A DNA stretch of 64,000 bases from Piper betle (Eukaryota; Streptophyta; Magnoliopsida; Piperales; Piperaceae), in contig JAURVB010014952.1 in assembly GCA_033002965.1 (NCBI GenBank), positions 35,189 through 99,188 on the forward strand. The letters are read 5' to 3'. Below, in pieces: positions 33,195 to 44,593 of this stretch. The translations under genes and the position numbers were made by a program. Positions within the stretch are counted from its first letter, which is position 1. Each line of letters begins with the position of its first letter. Under the pieces are notes generated by a model. That model searched no databases, had not been told where the DNA came from, and saw nothing but the letters and a program-made list of their open reading frames with translations.

Positions 33195-35797
33195 TGTTAT
33201 GACCTACCCGAACTTGCCCGGTGTTACTTAAAAATATGTAATAGATGTAACGATAATATTCAATAACATGAATATTAATACAACAATTAAGTCTGGCAAT
33301 ATATAAATCGTATAAATCATAAAAATAAAGAATGTTCTCTAAAATATAAAATAACTGTCCCACAGTCTCGGACCGTTTCCCATAGCCACAGTTATAACAC
33401 AAGAGAATAATAAGGAAGTCAAATTTTATTATCAATTCACCAAACCTGGGTAACTTTTATTCTTCAGTCCAAAGCTACTCACGTGGAGAGGCAATTCCGC
33501 GTTAGTGATAAAAACACTAAGCTGCATAATTAAATGAAACAAGTCAATATAAATCCCTATTATCATTTCACAAGTCTTCTAGTAATTATGAGCCAATGCT
33601 GAGCTCCAATTATGCTAGTAGGGGTGGCCACCCCATCTAGTTACCATCCCATGTATGCGCACACACGCTATGTGGCCCGCGACCTGTAGTTAAAGATCTT
33701 TGCCATTGACTCACCCTCTCGGTATCACAAGTGCATAATGAGCCCACTTACACCACTGCGCCCTGTCACCCCTTTCGGCCTGGGGTAGGTATTCAATCTT
33801 TTAGGGGTGCTTCCCTGCCGAATTAAGTCGACCCCGGTTGCATTCCAACGCATGGAGGTCAGATACTGAAGTCGACCAAGACTCCCACATAGTAGTTTTA
33901 AAATTGCTGCCTCGTGACCAACGGAGTCAATTCTTTGACATCGGTTGCACTTGGTGCATGGTGGTTAAATCTAGCCTCAGCTGACTAAGGCTTCCAACTA
34001 GGGAAAATACAACATTTCAAATGATTATACGGACCTGGATAGTTTCTAAGTGAACTCATAGCTGTGACCAATGATCATAATCAGAACGAGAACATAAAAT
34101 TATACATAAGTATAATTTTATTCGAGTAGAAATGCATGCAACTAAATGTCTAATATATATATCATTTTCAAAAATATTAAATATTAAATTGTCAACAAAT
34201 CTAGTGAGATAATTAATTATTCATGTGACATACTCATTTAAACCCTTACTTTTACAATTCAAATTAATTATCCAAAAAATAATTCATACTTAAAAAATAT
34301 TTAATTACAATTATTAGTATATTTCCTTTGATATGATAATTATTTAACCACGATCTTGATAATTTAATTTACGGTTATAATTTTTAGTAGCTATTATTAT
34401 TAATACTAATTTAATTAATTACGTTGTTCGATTAAATTAACTAAATTAATTTGCATTATTCTAATTCAAGGATACTACCAATACAATTATTTTAAATTAT
34501 TCAACTAAATAAAGAAAACTTTATTTATTTTGATTATGCTATTTAGGTCGATGCTTGTGATTTTTTACCCGACTATAGTTTAATAACCTATTTTCTATAT
34601 TAATAACTAGTTATTAAAATAATCACTTTATTTACCTAATATTAAATTTAATATGGTAAAGCTAAATCTTTATTTTATTAATTAGTTATAACCATCCGAT
34701 TTAATTTAATCACTTGTATTACGCCGATTAATTATCGACCATATATCATTACATTCTTTTTATTAATTATGTCTGTGACTTTACCCATAACCCATTAAAA
34801 TGATTATTTTTAAAAATTTATTAGGCATTAGTATTATTTTTTTAACTCGAGTTGGTATCGAGTCAACCCATATATACAAGTTTGCCACCCTTCTTCTTCT
34901 ACTACTTCTTCTTCTTCCCGTCGCCATTCTTCTCTTCTCCAAAAACAAGTTCATCCTTCTTCTCCCAGCCTTATCTTGGCACCCAAAACCAGATTCTCAT
35001 CATCCATCAAGTTCAACCTTCTCCAACAACCAATTGGAAGCCTAAAGTCCATGTTTTACAGCAGCTACCCAAGGCACGCATCTCCTAGCCAGCAGCACCG
35101 CCAGGGAAGCAAGGCGACCTCCGTCCGGCCAGCAGCACTGCCTGGAACTCTTCCCTTCTCCCCGCAGGACAACCCAACATCAAGGCTATGCATCTACCCT
35201 CTAAAATTACCATGACAATGTCTATTGCAGCAGAACGTCGCCACTTCCGTCACCCTTGCAACTCTGCCCACTCATAGTTGCAATTCCGCCACCCACCGGA
35301 AACCAAGGACATAGCGAGCCATCCCTTCGACTCAGCAACCAGAGGGGTCGTCGGGGTTGTGAGGGCTGCCTTGAAATTCTTGTTTACAGTCGACCAATTT
35401 TCCAACATTTCAGATTCGTCGGCCATGGCCGAATTTCAGTTGTATACCATTTAGTTTAGTTCTTTTCTTGTTGATTTACAACTTTAATTCCCATGATTAA
35501 CAAGCTTGCTATCAATTAAAAATATGCATGGAAGAAAATTTTGAAGAGGGAGATAGGAACGATACCCAAGCAAGGAAGAAACCACGCCGGTAAGGAAGAG
35601 GAGAAGGAATGTGAATGAAGGCTAGGGTGGAGGACATCCTTCATAAAATAAAAATGACGGTTGGGGTATGTGGAAACACCCGTATTTCATTTAACCGGGT
35701 AACCGGGTAAATAATAGTATATAATAATTAACCGGGTACAATTAATCGGATAGAGAATATAACACGTTCGGTCCTTCCCGGACCACGTTCGAATATA

Positions 35798-35838
<41 letters not shown>

Positions 35839-35853
35839 TTCACAGTCTTTACA
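33195..35853 (-). mobile_element. Element D4, 5' LTR (2659 bp)
   Basis: Minus strand: starts TGTAAAGACTGTG at 35853 and ends GGTCATAACA at 33195. Contains a (TTA)n tract near its start (35798-35838), a GC-richer block with pyrimidine runs (34880-35440 as read on plus), an AT-rich middle, and the conserved tail with CTTAGTG...CACTAACGCGG. The flank after the start is GGATT (35854-35858); the other flank is lost. Confidence 0.88.
35798..35838. repeat. (TTA)n microsatellite in the D4 5' LTR
   Basis: About thirteen TTA triplets in a row, 15 bases from the LTR start. Confidence 0.95.
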
Positions 35854-36519
35854 GGATTGGTACGGTCATAACCACCTTGTGGCCGACTATCGGTCCATAC
35901 ACATCGTCACTGACCGAGTTTTTATCGCTGTACATCACCGTCACCGCCGGCTTTCAACCATTTTCCGGCACCAATGAGTGACCTCTGGTGCAGCTGACCA
36001 CACCAACAACTTCCCCTCGTTGAGATCTACCGTTTGGGGCTGACATCAACCTCTGTCCCGGCTGTGTTTTCGTTCATTTTTGCCCGTTTTCCAGCCTGCC
36101 ATTGGCTGGACACTGCTGACCATTAGCCTAGAAGGGTTCATCTCATCGAGGCAGACATCTTGTAACCATTAACGAGCACCGCCGTGACTGCATTTGCCAC
36201 CGGTGATGTCGCAGCACCTGGCAACGATACCACTACTTCCCAGCCAAGGGCCTGACCTTACTGATGCCTCCACCATCACGTTCCCCATCCTCTCCTCTAT
36301 TGATCCCAGCCGATGGCAGACTCTGCTCCACCATCGTCGGTGTTTTCAGCCAACAAGCACTGCTGCCCAGTGTGCAACTCGTTTGCCCACATCACGTCTG
36401 GCTGCCCACGCACACGTTCTCTTGGTCATGGCCGGGTCTACCAATCCGAGCCCGTGTCTGTGTCCATCAGTCTTGATAAGCACGGCTGACCCAACCTAGT
36501 AGTTTATTTAAGCCAGACT
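35854..36519. other. GC-richer LTR-like fragment between D4 and A1
   Basis: Moderately GC-rich, with motifs like those in the U3 block of A/B LTRs (CACCGTCACCGCCGG, TTTTCCGGCACC). It continues after A1 at 44214, since A1 is flanked by AAGTT on both sides. Open frames here are short, lack known motifs and are probably by chance. Confidence 0.45.
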
Positions 36520-36524
36520 AAGTT

Positions 36525-39286
36525 TGTAAAACCCGTGACTCGAGTCAGGGTTTTATGTTACCGAACCAGTCGGTTCAACCGTTGGTTCGAGTCGAGTCAG
36601 TTTCATGAACCGCATGCTGAGTCGAGGCCAGCTGTGAGTTATGAGCGATGAGAGTCAGGTGTACCTGAATATATGATGATAACGTCGAGAAGATGGTGAG
36701 ATATGAGTTATTAGAATATATGAAAGTATGCAGTAATTTTTTTCTTTTCATATGTTTGATCGTAGAAATAGTTTTAGGCCGAATGACGCATTAGGGCGCA
36801 TTGGATTATATTCGGGTGGGTTATTAGTTATAGAGCATGCCATTTGGATGTTGTTGTGTTTGTTTTATTTTATGGAAATTTTCCATCTTTTTCTAGATTT
36901 TATTAGAATTTATTTCCAACTAGTTATTATTTTTTTAGGAATCGAGTCAATACTTAATTATGAAACTACCATTGAGGGTATTTTTCTCCCTCCCGAAACT
37001 TACCCTCCCCAAACCCTCGTGCTCGTCGCCACCGTTGCCGCCGCCGCCGACGTCGTACAGCCGCCGATCAACGCCGCCCCGCCCCGCCGTGCAGTCGCCG
37101 TGCCGCCACGACCCACCCTAGCCACCGATCGCCTGCCAGCGCACCGCCGTGACGCCACGAGGCCGCCTTAGCCGTCACCACTCTGGGCTGGATTCCGCCG
37201 ACGTTCGGTCGCCGTCGCCGCCATTGTGACCACCAGTCTCACCCCCTCGCCATCGCCAACATTTCCCCCATCATCCCGACCGCCATCGAGGCCGGCCGCA
37301 GCCCCGATCAGAGCACGCCGCTGCCACAGACGGCCATCGCCGCCCCGGCCGCTTTGTTTGACACCACCATTGGACCAAGCTCATCGAGCTGGTGCCGATA
37401 CTCACCGGAAAACTGCCGACACTCGCCGGAAAACAGCCAGAACTGCCGGATCATCCGCCGAACACACTTGGTCCAATCTGATCGGACTTCGGACGCCGCA
37501 AGGTGTCGAATTCGAGTTTCGAGCCACGAAACGGAAACCCTAGCCGTCGCCAATTTTTGACGACGCGAGGTATAATTTATTTTAATGTAATTATTTAAAA
37601 ATATTAGTTATTAGAATTGCATGCAAAGATTGTGTGTGTGTTATAAATATATTTTTTAATGTAGGTTTGATTAAGAATAGAAATATGAAATTGTTTGATT
37701 GAGTGGTGTTAAAAATGGAGGCTAAGAAACTAATTAGGGTAACTTGGTAATGATCATGATCATGATCTAATGCAAACTAGCCTAAGTTGACTTGCTAGAA
37801 TTGATATAGGTTGATGTGTGTTGATTGATGAGTGATTGTGTTGATTATGTGCATGGTATAGGATGTGTAATTCATCATGCGGGCGTTAATTTTTAGCTTG
37901 ATTGTGTAGGTACGGTGTACGAGCTCGCCGCCTAGGCGCGTGGACCCGTTTGGAGCTTCTACCAGGTCCGTTTAAGACTCGTTCTCTGTTTTACACTATT
38001 CTATTGTGTATTTGATTTATTACATGCAGGACGTGTTAAGTGGCATTTTATTGGATCCCACTTAACTCGGGCCATTTAGCCAACAATTTTTTGGATTAAT
38101 AACCCTCAAGGATGAGATCCCTCGAGTTTGTTTTCGAACTTTAGATCCAGCTCACGTTGCCTTCGGGCCTATTATATAAATCCCAACCCAGACCTATATA
38201 TATGTATAGTTTTTGCATTTTTGTGAGAGATTGAATGAGGGAAATCCGACTACCGTGCTACGCGAGAGGGCACGTGTGTGTCGATAGTGGGCTCTGGAAT
38301 GGTGTGTGGGCCGTTTCATTCCCGAGGGATCCTGACAACTCTACCTTTGAGTTCCTCAAACCCGGAGAAGTGTGGAGGTTCACGGGTACTGCATTTTAGC
38401 GCATGTCTAGACTTGTGGTTTCGAGGGGTACTAAAGGCGACTGCCTGAGAGTACTCGGCCTTCGTGCTCAAGGCCAGGAGTACTATGGAAGGTGCAGAGG
38501 GCGGAAAGGAATGAGATTTGATGCGAGAAGCGATAAAGAAATGGCAGAGGTATGAGAATGTGAAAGATAGAGGGACGCTGTCGACTCGAGGGCGACGGCT
38601 CCCGTATGTGCCTTGATGAGAGTTCTTACGGAAGTATATGGTTTTCATTCAACAGGAGAGTTTGCTCTCCTGTGCCAGATTGATATTAGTTATTTTCCGG
38701 GCCGGTAACACTCGTTACTGAGGGTTTTTCTATATATATGTAGGTGAGAAATGCGAGGGATGAAAGTTTTGGGACTGTGGAGGAGCAACACAGAATGGCG
38801 CACACATGCACCTGCCGCTTGTAATCTATAATGACAGTGTGTTATTGCTACGTGAATGATAATTTTGATGTGTTTGTTTAGATAAATTGCTTGATATGAA
38901 ATGAATGGATAAATGTGAATGAGTAGTGAGTTTGGAGTTCAGGCTCGGTTCAATTGAAACGAAAGAGATAATGATGAATGCTACGTTAGATTATCATGTT
39001 TTATCGTATTTTGATAAAATATTTATATACCCTTATTGTGGATAATTTTTAATTAAAAATTTCTTGCCGTTGTATGGTTTTGCTTTGCATGCACATCATA
39101 GCATGCATGTAGGACTACGTTAGAACCCACGCATCCCATCCATGCATTTCATGTTTGCATCTCCATCTTGAGACACCGAGGGCAGATCCGGGTCAGCTTA
39201 ACCGAACCCAGTAGATATAGCGAACGGTTCGGTCACCGGTGACATTTCTGTGTCGATTCACGGGTGAGCCGAAACGGGGTGTTACA
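36525..39286 (+). mobile_element. A1 5' LTR (2762 bp)
   Basis: Starts TGTAAAACCCG and ends GGGGTGTTACA. Order of parts: terminal palindrome (36527-36555); AT-rich stretch with a GACTCGA-type inverted repeat degraded here; CpG-rich block 37015-37560; AT-rich DNA; inverted repeat 38035-38066; TATA box 38173-38180; hairpin 38652-38673; GTTTCGG-type end. It is shorter than the 3' LTR mainly by loss of part of the CpG-rich block around 37405. Confidence 0.93.
38173..38180 (+). promoter_or_regulatory. TATA box of the A1 5' LTR
   Basis: TATATAAA in the context GGGCCTATTATATAAATCCC. The same context recurs in the 3' LTR (43104, decayed to TTGTATAAATCCC) and in reverse in A2 and A3, so it is a family feature. 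Transcription should start some 25-35 bp downstream, placing everything before it in U3. Confidence 0.65.
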
Positions 39287-39290
39287 ATAG

Positions 39291-39302
39291 TGGTATCAGA
39301 GC
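39291..39302 (+). other. Primer-binding site of A1
   Basis: TGGTATCAGAGC, four bases after the LTR end. Initiator tRNA-Met type. Confidence 0.95.
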
Positions 39303-39472
39303 TAACCCTTGGTTGATTAAGATGGTAGATGCGTTACAGGTTACATGTGTGCCGAAGCTGCTCCGAGCTGTACCGACAGGTATTTTTCTGTCTTTATGTT
39401 TTGGTTTACATATTTTCTTACGAGTCGGTGGTGTGACATGGTGAACAGATCAGATCAGGAGTTTGTAGGAGG

Positions 39473-41324
39473 ATGGTGACACAGACCCGCCGGACACAGA
39501 TTAGGTCCCCATCGCCTCCAGTAGCCAGACAGGACAGTCCTAGCCCTGTTCATAGTGATGCCACCTCCAGTCAACCTAGGACTGCCATGCCACCAGTAGA
39601 GGTCAGTGTGCCAGTTTCACCTAGCCGACGTGGTGAGAGCCATCATCGAGACAGTCGCTGCGATCGAGATAGTCGCCAGGACCTAGATAGTCGCAGGGGC
39701 CGAGACAGTGGTCGTGATAGTTACTGCACCAGAAGTAGTCGACAGGAGAGAGACACAACGATTGCCAGGTTGGTGGAAGCTCAGATACAAATGCAGCAAG
39801 ACCAAGAGGAATTCAGGAGAGAGCTCAGACAAATAGCTCTTTCTGTGGCCAGAACTGAGAAGAGACCAACAGTAGGTGAAGAGGCAAGGGGAGAGCCAGT
39901 AGTTTCCACAGACCCGCTGCCGCCACCTCCTCCTCCACTGCTACAACAGAGGACTACTCCAATAACAGTTCTCCTATTTGCCCCACTTCAGGCGGGGATG
40001 AGACCGGACATCAGTGGAACCGCAGCAATAGTTAGCGATATACTGCAGGCGGAAGTGGAGCTGCAAGATTTGACGGTGTACCAACAAGTACGAGACCACA
40101 ATCTCCTCGGTATGAGCAAGGAGAAAGATCGAACAGATCAGTGGATATGAGGAAATTAGGACTGTGGTAGTACAAAAAGTTTGTGAAGAATGGTGGACGA
40201 CCTTTCTTTGGAAAGCTGGATGCGGAAGAGGCATTCTTGTGGATATCATAAGCCATAGGTGTGTTTGACACGATGGCATGCCCCATGGAGCCCCGAGTGC
40301 GCATCATCACAGGAGCATTCCAGGACGAAGCCAGGATATGGTGGAGTTTGGTCCAGAATTCTGTATTTGCCCATCGTCAGCCCCAAGACATCACATGGGA
40401 GGAATTTAGGGCGGAATTCGATGGAAAGTATTTCCCGCCAAATGTCAGGATCAGAAAGGAACGGGAATTCCAGACGCTGAGGCAGGGACCCATGACGGTG
40501 GTACAATACGAGACTAGGTTTAGAGCTCTAGAGAGATTTGCACCAGACTTGGTGTTCACCGAAGAAAGAAGGATAGAGCATTTTTACAAAGGCCTCCATC
40601 ATGAGATCAGGATGGACTATTTGGATAAGAAGTTTGCTACTTTCGGTGATGTTGTGAGAGCTGCAAGCGAGGCAGAACGAGTTATACCAGCTAGACCTCC
40701 CCAGGATGTTGACCAGAGGTAGCAACATTCGAGACCGTATTAGTTAGAGTAGGGAGAATAGCAGAGACATCGGTCAGATGCACCAGTTGCCAAGAGGGCT
40801 ACGGATGCCCAAGTTCAGGGCTACAGAGCACCCTTCTATCAGAAGGTGAGTGCAGAGCAGGCACATATGCATGCTACAGATGCGGTCAGCGAGGACATAG
40901 AGCTGCAGAGTGCAGTGTAGGCACAGACGTATGCTATAGTTGCGGTCAACCAAGGCATAGAGTTGCAACTTGTCCAACTGGCCAGACCCAACAGGTGACA
41001 CTCCCAGCACCTCCGCAGAGACTTGCACTCCAAGTTCCCCAGCAACAACCACAGCAGAGAGGCCAGCATGGTCAAGGTCAAGGCCAGAGAGGTAGAGACC
41101 AACAGCCACTGAGACAGCAGCAGAGAGGGCTTGTAGCTAGCATGACAGGACAAGAACAACAGGTCTTGGATCAGAGAGGAAAGCAAACAACACCACCACG
41201 AGGACCGTCCATTTCGGTACCACCTTGGGCAGCAGGGATGGATACAGCCACGATTGCTAAAGCACTAGAGGATACGACAAACGTGATAGGTACACACGCG
41301 TCTCACCTCGGATTTCACATTTAG
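39473..41324 (+). pseudogene. gag: A1 gag, broken by two frame changes
   Basis: Starts at the first ATG after the primer site. Segment 1 (39473-40150) encodes a disordered N-terminus rich in R, S and D (RDSGRDSYCTRSSRQERD), a coiled-coil-like QEEFRRELRQIALSVARTEK and a proline run. Segment 2 (40261-40722, another frame) is the capsid core: IITGAFQDEARIWWSLVQNS, ITWEEFRAEFDGKYFP, REFQTLRQGPMTVVQYETRF and a GLHHEIRM..VVRAASEAER end (Retrotrans_gag type). Segment 3 (about 40830-41324, third frame) has two zinc knuckles, CYRCGQRGHRAAEC (40872-40913) and CYSCGQPRHRVATC (40932-40973), and a Q-rich tail ending HASHLGFHI. The family may have encoded a single ORF; this copy is dead. No protease follows. 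Confidence 0.9.
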
Positions 41325-41382
41325 TAGATAGCTACAAGAGTGAAACCTCCTTAATCTAAAATTTTGAGGACGAACTTTTTAT

Positions 41383-41395
41383 AAGGAGGGAAGGT
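41383..41395 (+). other. Polypurine tract of A1
   Basis: AAGGAGGGAAGGT directly before the 3' LTR. The same tract precedes the A3 and G 3' LTRs in reverse orientation. Confidence 0.9.
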
Positions 41396-44213
41396 TGTAA
41401 AACCCGTGACTCGAGTTAGGGTTTTATGTTACCGAACCAGTCGGTTCAACCGTTAGTTCGATTCGAGTTAGTTTCATGAACCGCGTGCTGAGTCGAGGCC
41501 AGCCGTGAGTTATGAGCGATGAGAGTCAGGTGTACCTGAATATATGATGATAACGTCGAGAAGATGGTGAGATATGAGTTATCAGAATATATGAAAGTAT
41601 GCAGTAATTTTTTCTTTTCATATGTTTGATCGTAGAAATAGTTTTAGGCCGAATGACGCATTAGGGCGCATTGGATTATATTCGGGTGGGTTATTAGTTA
41701 TAGAGCATGCCATTTGGATGTTGTTGTGTTTGTTTTATTTTATGGAATTTTTCCATATTTTTCTAGATTTTTTTACAATTTATTACGAACTAGTTATTAT
41801 TTTGACTCGAGTAGGAATCAAGTCAATACTTAATTACGAAACTGCCATTGAGGGTATTTTTCTCCCTCCCGACAGTTACCCTCCCCAAACCCTCGTGCTC
41901 GTCGCCACCGCCGCCGCCGCCGCCGATCAATGCCGCCCCGCCCCGCCGTGCAGTCGCCGTGCCGCCACGACCCACCCCGGCCACCGATCGCCTGCCAGCG
42001 CGCCGCCGCGACGCCACGAGGCCGCCTCAGCCGTCACCACTCCGGGCCGGATTCCACCGCCATTCGGTTGCCGTCGCCGCCTCTGTGACCACCATTGGAC
42101 CCTCTCGCCGTCGCCGACGTTTCCCCCATCATCCCGACCGCCGTCGAGGCCGGCCGCAGCCCCGATCGGAGCACGCCGCCCGCCGCCATTTTCGACGCCG
42201 CCATCGACGGCATCCGCCGGCTGCTTTGTTTGACACCACCATTGGACCAAGCTCGTCGAGCTGGTGCCGATAGACCCCCTGATTGCCCCATCCCGAATCA
42301 TTGCCGGAAAACCGCCGGAATCTGCCGAAAAACAGCCTACACTCGCCAGAACCGCTGGAAAATTCGATTCGTGGGAAATTCGCCGGATCATCCGCCGAAC
42401 GCACCCGGTCCAATCTGATCGGACTTCGGACGCTGCTAGGTGCCGAATTTGAGTTTCGAGCCACAAAACGGAAACCCTAGCCGTCGCTGATTTTCGACGA
42501 CGCGAGGTATAATTTATTTTAATTTAATTATTTAAAAATATTGATTATTAGAATTGCATGCCAGGATTTGTGTGTGTGTTATAAATATTTATTTATTTAA
42601 TTGTAGGTTTGATTAAGAATAGAAATATGAAATTGTTTGATTGAGTAGTGTTAAAAATGGAGGCTAAGAAACTAATTAGGGTAACTAGGTAATGATCATG
42701 ATCTAATGCAAACTAGCCTAACTAGACTTGCTAGAATTGATATAGGTTGATGTGTGTTGATTGATGCGTGATTGTGCTGATTATGTGCATGCTATAGGAT
42801 GTGTGATTCATCATGCGGGCGTTAGTTTTTAGCTTGATTGTGTAGGTACGGTGTAGGAGCTCGCCGCCTAGGCGCGTGGACCCGTTTGGAGCTTCTACCA
42901 GGTCCGTTTAGGACTCGTTCTCTGTTTTACGCTATTCTATTGTGTATTTGATTTATTATATGCAGGACGTGTTAAGTGGCATTTTATCGGATCCCACTTA
43001 ACTCGGGCCATATTGCCAACAATTTTCCGGATTAATAACCCTCGAGGATGAGATCCCTCAAGTTTGTTTTCGAACTTCAGATCCAGCTCACGTTGCCTTC
43101 GGGCCTATTGTATAAATCCCAACCCAAACCTATATATATGTATAGTTTTCGCATTTTTGGGAGAGATTGAATGAGGGAAATCCGACCACCGTGCTACGCG
43201 AGCAGGCACGTGTGTGTCGATAGTGGGATCTGGAATGGTGTGCAGGCCATTTCATTCCCGAGGGATCCTGACAACTCCACTTTTGAGTTCCTCAAACCCG
43301 GAGAAGTGTGGAGGTTCACGGGTACTGCATTGCAGCGCATGTCTAGACTTGTGGTTTTGAAGGGTACTAAAGGCGACTGCCTGAGAGTACTCGGCCTTCG
43401 TGCTCAAGGCTGGGAGTAATATGGAAGGTGCAGAGGGCGGAAAGGAATGAGATTTGATGCGAGAAGCGATAGAGAAATGGCCGAGGTATGAGAATGTGAA
43501 AGATAGGGGGACGCTGTCGACCCGAGGGCGACGGCTCCCGTATGTGCCCTGATGAGAGTTCTTGAGGAAGTATATGGTTTTCATTCAATAGGAGAGTTTG
43601 CTCTCCTGTGCCAGATTGATATTAGTTATTTTCCGGGCTGGTAACACTCGTTACTGAGGGTTTTTCTATATATATGTAGGTGAGAAATGCAAGGGATGAA
43701 AGCTGTCGGGATTGTGGGGGAGCAGCACGGAACCGCGCACACATGCACCTGCTGCGTGTAATCTATAATGATGGTGTGTTATTGCTACGTGAATGATAAT
43801 TTTGATGTGTTTGTTTAGATAAATTCCTTGATATGAAATGAATGGATAAATGTGAATGAGTAGTGAGTTTGGAGTTCAGGCTCGGTTCAATTGAAATGAA
43901 AGAGATAATGATGAATGCTACGGTAGATTATCATGTTTTATCGTATTTTGATAAAATATTTATATACCCTTATTGTGGATAATTTTTAATTAAAAATTTC
44001 TTGCCGTTGTATGGTTTTGTTTTGCATGCACATCATAGCATGCATGTAGGACTACGTTAGAACCCACGCATCCCATCCATGCATTTCATGTTTGCATCTC
44101 CATCTTGAGACACCAGATCGTCGGCTTAACCGAACCCAATAGATTAGTGAATGGTACAGTCACCGGTGACATTTCTAGGTCGGTTCACGGGTGAGCCGAA
44201 ACGGGGTGTGACA
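41396..44213 (+). mobile_element. A1 3' LTR (2818 bp)
   Basis: Starts TGTAAAACCCG, ends GGGGTGTGACA (one change from TGTTACA). It carries the same ordered parts as the 5' LTR, with a fuller CpG-rich block (41890-42500). A long open frame (41622-42233) begins with a hydrophobic stretch and runs into the CpG-rich block; see the rejected list. Confidence 0.93.
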
Positions 44214-44544
44214 AAGTTGACTTGGCGCAACTCAGTTGGTTCAGCTCAGTTGACCAGGTTCAGATCATTTTCGAATCAATTTCGTCTGTTCTTGCACTAT
44301 TTTCGGTAATTGAAGAACCCGTATATTAGTTTAGATGCATATTCACTTGATTTAGCATGTGTAGATGTTATAATTATTTTTCTTTTTTTATTGTTTAATT
44401 TATTTATTTATTGATTATTATTCACTTTTTATTATTTGTGAATTTATTGATTATAATGCATGTTTAAATAATTACTTATTATTAATGATATATTTACTTA
44501 TTAATATTAGTCTTATTTATATTTATTGAATTGTGTGTGTATGG

Positions 44545-44593
<49 letters not shown>

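Larger units (their letters stand above)
36525..44213 (+). mobile_element. Element A1: complete gag-only LTR retrotransposon (7689 bp)
   Basis: Two near-identical LTRs (36525-39286 and 41396-44213), a primer site, a gag pseudogene and a purine tract, flanked by a perfect target duplication AAGTT (36520-36524 and 44214-44218). The interior is only 2109 bp and holds gag but no protease, RT, RNase H or integrase. Element A3 has an interior of 2105 bp with the same content, so the lack of pol is a family trait and not a private deletion. This matches the TR-GAG class of non-autonomous plant retrotransposons. LTR differences are scattered substitutions and small indels, which suggests a fairly young insertion. 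Confidence 0.93.

Noticed and set aside
37555..37925. Intron in the A LTR between GCGAGGTATAATTT and TTGTGTAGGTACGG
   Set aside because: The splice-like ends are conserved, but the segment is upstream of the TATA box and no transcript evidence is available; kept only as part of the CpG-island observation.
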